A stretch of DNA of 64,000 nt, taken from Toxorhynchites rutilus septentrionalis. Taxonomy: Eukaryota > Arthropoda > Insecta > Diptera > Culicidae. The translations under genes were made by a program, and so were the position numbers. Under the pieces are notes generated by a model. That model was not told where the DNA came from, did no database searches, and was given only the letters and a program-made list of their open reading frames with translations. Where the stretch lies: positions 308,898,834 to 308,962,833 of the forward strand of contig NC_073745.1 in NCBI RefSeq assembly GCF_029784135.1, read 5' to 3'. Shown here piece after piece: positions 57,323 through 64,000 of this stretch (the first letter of the stretch is position 1; every line of letters starts with the position of its first letter).

Positions 57323-57804
57323 CGATGAACGATAGTCGTCGTACTTTGCCCTCCCCAGGCAGTTCCGTGAGAGTTGAAGTCTCCCAAGATCAATCGTGGC
57401 TCAGGAAGAAGTGAGCACATGTCAACAAGTTGCTTGCGGTTAACCGCAGCTCTCGGAGGCCAATACAAGCTGACAATACAGAGGTCTTTTCCTCTGATGT
57501 TTGCATGACAAGCAACAGCTTCAATCCCTCCAATAGGTGGAAGGTCAATTCGAAAAAATGAGTGGCACTTATTGATCCCCAATAGCACCCCTCCGTATCT
57601 GTCATCACGGTCCAAGCGTATAATATTGAAATCATGGAAAGAGAGATCATCTCGCGAAGAAAGCCAAGTTTCGGACAGAGCAAAAACATCACAATTGAAT
57701 TTATGAATTAAAAATTTGAATGTATCCAATTTAGGGATGAGACTACGACAATTCCACTGTAAAACAGTGATATCTCCGACCTCTCTATTTAAATTAGACA
57801 TCAA
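57319..57804 (-). pseudogene. LINE ORF2 start: AP-like endonuclease
   Basis: The N-terminal part of ORF2 is an apurinic-type endonuclease that nicks target DNA for target-primed reverse transcription. Motifs seen are LQWNCRSLIPKLD, ALSETWLSS, YGGVLLGI and LILGDFNSHGTAWGG. A one-base indel at about 57340 shifts the frame. The domain's last motif (GSDHLP) lies in the next ORF, so the endonuclease is split in two. Confidence 0.88.
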
Positions 57805-57829
57805 GAGAGATAATCATTGCAAGGAGGGG

Positions 57830-59440
57830 TCATGTTTGCATCAATTGTTGCAAAATTGTCTTTAATACTGGAAGCATTGAGATGACAATGGTTCTGATGG
57901 AGTCGGAAACATTAAAACACTTGAAGATTTGATCCAGAAGGTCAGACAACTTTATAAATCCCGATTGGGAAGTTGAACTGGACGAAAAAATAGGGACAGT
58001 TGGGGTTTTTGATGTTCCCTCGAGTGCTGGGTCGTTCGAAGGTGAACTATTCCCACGGAAGCCAGGAGGAACCTGATTTTGCTTGTCCGCGGCACTCGAT
58101 TTTTTAGGCAAGCTAACAGGGGGTATCACCGGGGGGACTTGTTCTTGAACTTTGGGAGTGGTCACATTCTTGCGCCGGGGATTCCCTTTGGAAATAAACG
58201 GTGTGTCCCCGCTAGCTGTGTCCGCTTCCATTTCATCAACTGGCAACGACGTAAAAGTATTGTGTGTTGAGATTGGTTGTTGTTGTTGTTGAGTCAGTGG
58301 AGAAGCGCCCTTTAAAATTTCCGCAAATGTGCGCTTCGAGCGTTCCTTTAAAGAGCGCTTCTGTTTCTCCCAGCGACTCTTATAAGTTTCACAAGCTGAG
58401 AGCGCGTGTGGAGTTCCCCCGCAATATGGACATTTATGCTCAGTCGCACTGCAGGATTCCCCCACATGTTGCTCTCCGCAAGTTGCACAGCGCTCCTTGT
58501 TGGCACAATAATCTGAAGTGTGACCAACTGACTTGCATTTGTTGCAAGTCATGGGCTTTGGCACAAAGAGTCGCACCGGCAGTCTCAATTTGTCCACCAT
58601 AACGTAGTCAGGGAGAGCGGAACCAGCAAAAGTTACTCGAAACGAGTCGGACGGCGTGAATTTAGTTTCTCCCCCTTCCTGGGAGACTTTGCCTAATTGG
58701 CGACAGTCCAAGATCTCGACTTCCATCGAGGGGAGCTTCTTGAACTTTCCATTTCCTTTTTTAATAAATTCGCACGTCAGACCCGTTTCTGTAATAACTC
58801 CCGCAATTTCTACGTTATGGCAGGGCACGTATGCGCGATATTCTAAAATGAACCGCTTGTCGACAACAATCTCGTTAGCTTGCTTCCGATCAGCCACGAC
58901 AACACGCAGTTTGTTCGGGCGAACCTTGGAAATTTCGACCACGGAGGAATAATTTTTTGTCAAATCTTTCATGATCTGAATGACATTCAGAGATTTTCCT
59001 TTAGGTTTAGGTCGGAAGAAAACAACCCATGGGCCAGTTCCAGTTGCATTTTCTGGATAAACCTTGACACGGGGTGGAGACACAACAGGAGAGGAAAGTG
59101 GGGTCGATTGTTGAGCGGAAGCGGAAACAGCAGGGTTGGGTGGCGTGATCGGGAGTTCAGTGGGAGCGGGAGCGTGAGGGGGAGCGAGAACGGGAGTGGG
59201 AGCGAGAAGGAGAGCGAGAACGGGAGCGAGAGGAGGAACGGTAGCAGGAGACTGAGGGGGTGAAGAGGAGAGGTTTGCAAATTTTCTTGAGGGGGGCTTG
59301 TTTAGGTGGGTTAATTCCTCCCCCGAAAAGACTTCTTCTGAAGGGGGAACGCGTTTAAGCGACTTCCCACCTCCCGTAGATGTGGAGGGATAGACAGTGG
59401 ATTCAATCTCCATGTCAACGGGTTCTCCGCATTCTGCCAT
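57830..59440 (-). CDS. LINE ORF1 (Gag-like, three zinc knuckles)
   Basis: A 536-residue ORF1 protein of the LINE. These RNA-binding proteins coat the element transcript. Residues about 60-130 are Pro/Ala/Leu-rich low complexity. A central region (about 130-295) resembles the RRM-like fold of insect LINE Gag proteins, with GTGPWVVFFRPKPKGKSLN and YRAYVPCHNVEIAGV. Zinc knuckles follow at about 299-350: CNKCKSVGHTSDYC, CATCGEQHVGESC (one residue short) and CPYCGGTPHALSAC. The frame is intact from ATG to stop, unlike ORF2, and ends 26 bases before the ORF2 start. Confidence 0.9.
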   Translation of the reverse strand: MAECGEPVDMEIESTVYPSTSTGGGKSLKRVPPSEEVFSGEELTHLNKPPSRKFANLSSSPPQSPATVPPLAPVLALLLAPTPVLAPPHAPAPTELPITPPNPAVSASAQQSTPLSSPVVSPPRVKVYPENATGTGPWVVFFRPKPKGKSLNVIQIMKDLTKNYSSVVEISKVRPNKLRVVVADRKQANEIVVDKRFILEYRAYVPCHNVEIAGVITETGLTCEFIKKGNGKFKKLPSMEVEILDCRQLGKVSQEGGETKFTPSDSFRVTFAGSALPDYVMVDKLRLPVRLFVPKPMTCNKCKSVGHTSDYCANKERCATCGEQHVGESCSATEHKCPYCGGTPHALSACETYKSRWEKQKRSLKERSKRTFAEILKGASPLTQQQQQPISTHNTFTSLPVDEMEADTASGDTPFISKGNPRRKNVTTPKVQEQVPPVIPPVSLPKKSSAADKQNQVPPGFRGNSSPSNDPALEGTSKTPTVPIFSSSSTSQSGFIKLSDLLDQIFKCFNVSDSIRTIVISMLPVLKTILQQLMQT

Positions 59441-59964
59441 ATAAAGTGGCAGATGTACAGTTTTTCAGTGATTTCTCAATCTTTTTTTCTGATTATTTCT
59501 TAAACTAAAAACCTTAATCTAATAAAAATATACTTATATCGCACACCCGTGCGGTTGAATTAGAACGGTTCCCAGCGAACCGCGTGTCGATCGTACAGCA
59601 CAGCTGCAACGGTGTATGGCTCCACAGTGCGATGATGATTTCGATGACGATGATATGGCGATAAACACGCCAGAACACAGCGCCCGCGATGCAGGTCTTC
59701 TTCCTTCCGCTTTGTTTGCTTCACACTATTGCTGTCCAAAAATCCCTCTTGGGTGAAACAATTATTTCACCAGCAGCGAAAGTAACGGTATCACAACAGT
59801 ATCACAAGATAACGGTATCACCAGACGGGGGAAAATACACCCGGCGGCCTCGACTTCACGAAGACGAATGTTGAATGGCTTGGTATAAGTGTTATAACTT
59901 TAAGCATGTGTGTAGCATGTGTTGAGTTAAAAATAATGCAAATCCTTCTCGTATCGGCTCTTAC

Positions 59965-60485
59965 ATTATCAATGAAATCATCCAACTTAATATGATATCG
60001 ATTTCATCACCATCATGAACAATATTCATAATCTGTCTAAATTATCAAACTCAAAATTTTCGAAGATTATCAATGACTTTGGTCCAATCGCGTGTTGAAA
60101 TCATAGTAAATATACAAAACCCTAACTTTCCTACCATATACTGATAACATTTAATGGTTAAAATGAATCTAAATAGAAATAAAACAAATGATCACGACAG
60201 AATCTTGCTTTGCAGTGCGTAGAATAAACAAACATCATCACTTTTGTGGTTCTGAGCTCTAATGTAGGTGTCGCATGAGCTGATTCAGCTTGGCGTAAAT
60301 TCGTCAATTCGTATATTTATAATGGTTTCAAAACGCGATTGGACCAAAGTCATAGATAATCTTAGAAATTTTCAACTTTGATTATGCATATAGGTTATGA
60401 GTACTATCTTTGAAACATTTTTCAGAAGCTCATTCGGTGGATAATGGCGATGAAATCGATTTCACTTTGAGTTGATTGATATCAC
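59965..60485. mobile_element. Long-inverted-repeat element
   Basis: ATTATCAATGACTTTGGTCC, AATCGCGT (60065-60092) is complemented at 60332-60359, and the arms continue outward: TGATATCGATTTCATCACCAT (59991) with ATGGCGATGAAATCGATTTCA (60445). Arms are roughly 125 bp around a loop of about 240 bp. No ORF. Confidence 0.6.
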
Positions 60486-60747
60486 TGATTATGCAGGGGA
60501 TTCTGTTCGGTCGATACGAAAAGGATCTGCAGTATTTGAAGCACAACATGTGCCAGCCGTCATTTGCCTAGGTAAAAATATAAATTACAACACTTATATC
60601 AAACCATTTTTTATATGTTTTGAATGAAACGGTGTAAAATGATGATTTTCTAACCTTTCAAACGCTGAAAAAATACTTGAAACTCAGAAATGTGAACAAA
60701 AATTCAGATTTTACTTTAAAATATAACGAATTTCAAACCAAAAAAAT

Positions 60748-60802
60748 TATAGGAGGTTGTGTCCAAGATACGACCGCATTGTTGACGTAGAACTACGTTG
60801 TT
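60748..60802. repeat. Stub of the histone-associated repeat
   Basis: GGTTGTGTCCAAGATACGACCGC then TTGACGTAGAACTACG is the complement of the right end of copies 1 and 2, showing that this end carries both palindromes within about 50 bp. Confidence 0.5.
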
Positions 60803-61379
60803 ATTCTATATAAGTCGCTTATTCATACCTTCGGATATTATTCTATAATGCTGTGAAATTTTAGAAACAACTGCTTAGTAGAATAATCTCTGAAATGTTT
60901 TTTTCATTGTAGAATTTGTTGACGATAATTAATTGATGATTCATTCTTGCCCTCGCAAAACAATACACTAGCTGATCGTAAGTCGCAATTTATTTCATGT
61001 CAATGCAATGAAAATTTACCTCGAACGCTTTTCTTTTTTTTTGACCTTTTTCACAATTGACATTGATTCGGCTAGACTCGATTATATACATGTTGCACCA
61101 GCACCATTATTCCACATCTCATAACTACAACAATATATCTTTGGCACCGAATGGAAACAATAACAATGACAACACTTGCAAGTATCAAATATCATGCTAC
61201 ATGTTATTTAGTATTGCCTTAAAGGAATCGCACCGCTAGGCATCGTTCGTACAACGTAAACCAAGCGCCAAACAAGCGTTCGCCATAGCATGCATACAGA
61301 GCCATACATTGGTGGCTTGAAACTACTAGGAATATAAAACACTTCTCATCATTTTGCGCTATTCTCAAAAGAAACGCTT

Positions 61380-62480
61380 CTGTTAATATTACTGGCCTCG
61401 AAAGGTTGTATTTCTTTCTCATGCTCGAGAGAAGCGCAGCTATCACCCTTAGTGGAGGAAGTTTTGCTACTGGCAAGCGAAACCACATACAAAATTTCAG
61501 AACGACATTTACTTTCTCGGTGACTAAACAAGCGAAATAAACTCTTTTTGTTAATAACAACCTCGAAAACAGTAGCAATGCTTCATAGCGCTAATGCAAT
61601 CCTAGCTGAAGGCAGTTTTGAAACTGGCACGCGAACCCAAATAACTTATAACATTCCAGCAAGACATTCAAGATGCTTGGTATTCCCCAAATATTTTTTT
61701 GACGCACAACCTTATGATGACGGAAAACAAACAATGTTAACTGCTTGGAAAAAGACTGAATTATGCCACACAGCTTGTACTCTGCTGTAACACCCATCGA
61801 TGCAAATTCGCTGATGAGTTTGTCAAGAGCGACCGCCTTCACCACCAGCGGGGGGAGCTTAATTTTGGTTGCTGCCTGGGTAACGGCGTTTACATTTTCG
61901 ACCGACGCGCCGAAATCGCCTACTTCGCTGTTGTGCGAGGCGGTGTCACACTCGCGAAGGCTCGGTTCAGTGCGAGTTCAGTATGACGCGGAGAGAAGAA
62001 CACACGATACGAATAACGCGAAAAACGAACAGAAAAACCAAACGACGATATCCAAGTTGGATTACCACTGGTGGGGTCCAATCTTAGATCGAAGCGCAGC
62101 GAAAGCAAAGTGAACTGGATTGCTCAACAGTCCGATGCCGAATGAAAGTTTGCCTCAGCGAGATCCACTGTTTATACTCTAGGCAAGTATTCCCCTTCAT
62201 TCTTCTACTTTTCCTTTGTTCATGGGGACTTTGAAACCTACGATTTCCCCTCCGTTGGTCGTCGATAAGTTGCTCTTTATTGACAGGTCTGTTCGGGAAA
62301 GCACACAAATGGATAGAACAAATGTATGGGAAAATGGAAACGCCTCAAGTTTTCATGAATTTTAACCATTTACAAACCAGGGGATTCTAATGTATAGCAT
62401 ATTAAACAAATCTTACGGAATTTCCGATTCGTTTAGTATGTGAATCGCCAAAATCCGTTCGCGGCAAAAATAGTTAGTTC
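61380..62480. repeat. Repeat block related to 37.9-38.1 kb
   Basis: Its right part (62275-62480: GTTCGGGAAAGCACACAAATGG, ATGTATAGCATAT) matches, in reverse, the left part of histone-associated repeat copy 3. The left part holds two diverged tandem units (CCTCGAAAGG...AACGACA at 61397-61507 and CCTCGAAAAC...AAGACA at 61561-61668). Several short ORFs cross it, but none has a recognisable domain. Confidence 0.5.
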
Positions 62481-63895
62481 AAAATAGACTCAATCAATTA
62501 GTGGGAGCCCAAACTTCAAATTGACTTATCTCAAAATAATGTTTTCTGCGCTTGGTTCGTTTTGGCAGAACCCCGACCATATGTTAGTAACCCTTTAACG
62601 GGCGCCGGATTCTATATTGCCACCAACGATTTCATTTTTTTTCTCTTCTTTAACAATAAACTATCACTTCTAACCTTATGTGGTTACTTGTTCTGATGTC
62701 TAGCAACATGCCTGATTTTTTTTTGAGCGCGAAAAAATCAAAAACTGTTTATTTTGGAGCCATTTTTGTGTTAACAACTCCCAATTTAGAGCAGCAAGAG
62801 CAAATTTCCCGTAAAGTTATTGAAAAACAGTCATTTTGTTGAAGTTTTCAATGCATATGAACTGTTTAGGACCTGTTGAGTCTGATAATGAATTTTATTA
62901 GTTGTTTTTGTTGAAACTAACATCAAAATTTCAAATAAAAAAACAACATTTTTACCATCAAGTGTTTTCGGCTAGACGGGCAACCCAGTAAACATTAAAT
63001 CGTATAATTTTGCACGTGCTAAGTCTTACAAGAAATCAGAATAAATCATAATCGCATATAATATCAATCAAAGTATGTATAGTGTATATTTGAAATCGCA
63101 TAAAATGTAAAAACTCGATTTTATATATCATTATCAAATTAAGCCGCAATTCAGTATAACAAACATCAGTTTATGATGTACATTGTCATAAAATATATTT
63201 AGTCCGCATCATATGCGTATATAACGCTGATGCAGTTTGTGTGTCGTATAAGGGTATAATTTAAATCAATTCAGTACTGCAGTAAATCGTGTTGCATGCT
63301 GAAGAAAATCATGGAACAGTAAATCATATTAGATCCTAATAAAGAACATATTACATCATATTGAAATGTCAATGAAATGCTTCAACAATGACAAATGATT
63401 TACAAATATGGACTTCTGAATATCAGCACTCGAAATAGCTGATGTTCGATGAAAGTAACAACGGCAAACATCCCTTCTAATGAAACATGCAGCAAACGAA
63501 GTGAACTACGCCATTGAACGCCAATCTTAGATATATACCACATCGAATTTGGCACATTACATCGCATGGCTTTGCAAGATTGCCAGATTTATTTATTATA
63601 TTCATTATAATAATAATCAGAATTTAGTTGGATATGATTGATAAAACAAATTATATAGTGAAAATTGGAATAAAAACAGTTTAAAATTGAGATAGTTTCA
63701 TTGATATTCATTTATTTTTTATTATTCCAGTTCAATGATATTATATATTTGGTTTCTATAATAGGGAAATCAATGATCCTTTTCTTAAATAATAAAATCG
63801 GCAACCAGGAATAACTGATCCTACCGCATAGAATGTATTAGGTTATATCATATCGAATCATATGTTTGAATTTTAACCGCTGTTGAATTAAATTT
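62481..63895. other. AT-rich intergenic; no gene recognised
   Basis: 63000-63300 contains repeated CGTATAA/TATATCAT words shared with 1-200 and 37660-37790. No ORF of interest. Confidence 0.4.
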
Positions 63896-63980
63896 CAGAT
63901 AGCCGCGCGAGATAGCTGGTGGATGATAATCCAGACGACCGGAGTTCACCAAACATCAATCTGTGCCATTTTAAACATTT
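63896..63980 (+). mobile_element. tRNA-like SINE fragment
   Basis: Same head as 39150-39240, with box B more decayed. It lies at the window edge. Confidence 0.45.
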
Positions 63981-64000
63981 ATATTCCACTCACAACACAA

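Larger units (their letters stand above)
53849..59870 (-). mobile_element. Full-length I-type non-LTR retrotransposon (LINE)
   Basis: The 6.0-kb element lies between exact copies of an 11-base target duplication, TTGAATGGCTT (53838-53848 and 59871-59881). The 3' end (left) has a short A tail, seen as T(n) after 53848. The order is a 5'UTR of about 430 bp, ORF1 with three zinc knuckles, then ORF2 with AP-endonuclease, reverse transcriptase and RNase H. This layout fits the I clade (LOA-type relatives are an alternative). The 5'UTR contains short direct repeats (GTAACGGTATCAC, GATAACGGTATCACC, 59780-59825). ORF2 is broken by a frameshift near 57340, loss of a short block around the first RNase H Asp, and a deletion in the rest of RNase H, so this copy should not be autonomous. 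Confidence 0.9.

Noticed and set aside
58987..59280. Proline/leucine/serine-rich ORF on minus overlapping the LINE
   Set aside because: It is a shadow of the low-complexity region of ORF1 in another frame.
61763..62113. Histone H1-like gene near 61.8-62.1 kb
   Set aside because: A basic, Ala/Lys-rich frame was looked for because of the histone link, but no frame matches H1, H2B, H3 or H4.

Overview
The window looks like a repeat-choked stretch of an insect nuclear genome, most likely a culicine (Aedes-like) mosquito. This rests on the intron-bearing animal genes with mostly 50-100 bp introns, the AT-rich spacer, I-clade-type LINEs carrying RNase H, tRNA-derived SINEs, and a very high load of small inverted-repeat elements. 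The species assignment is inference.

Host genes are few and lie in three islands. (1) 10,206-12,179, minus: a short SNF2-type ATPase-like protein that keeps the P-loop but lacks the usual DEAH box and the second helicase lobe. (2) 18,750-24,263, minus: an ANKRD13-like ubiquitin-interacting fragment, an unrecognised gene-like block, a membrane-anchored START/SRPBCC-like protein and nurim, a nuclear inner-membrane protein. (3) 46,533-49,406: TSG101 (ESCRT-I) on plus facing TMEM258/kuduk (oligosaccharyltransferase subunit) on minus. For TSG101, nurim, the SRPBCC-like gene and the SNF2-like gene I could place exons with agreeing splice phases; TMEM258 has an intact single coding exon.

Most of the rest is transposable-element material, often nested. 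The clearest units are a full-length 6 kb LINE at 53,849-59,870 with an 11-bp target-site duplication; a truncated relative at about 6,056-9,655; three copies of a P-element-superfamily repeat (14,793, 29,595 and 40,495), one with a THAP-domain exon and one with a perfect 8-bp duplication; two degenerate mariners of one family, each split by the same SINE family; a 3.3 kb fold-back element built of inverted arrays of a roughly 118-bp unit; and many MITEs.

The most unusual item is a repeat family with recurrent ends (12,343-14,286; 33,096-34,483; 37,806-38,905; 41,355-43,722; stub at 60,748). Three copies carry histone-type 3' stem-loops, and one also contains two decayed histone H2A coding copies. 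It appears to be a mobile or amplified element that has captured pieces of a replication-dependent histone gene.

No functional tRNA, rRNA, CRISPR array or bacterial-type operon is visible. Coordinates of repeat ends are exact only where a target duplication is quoted.
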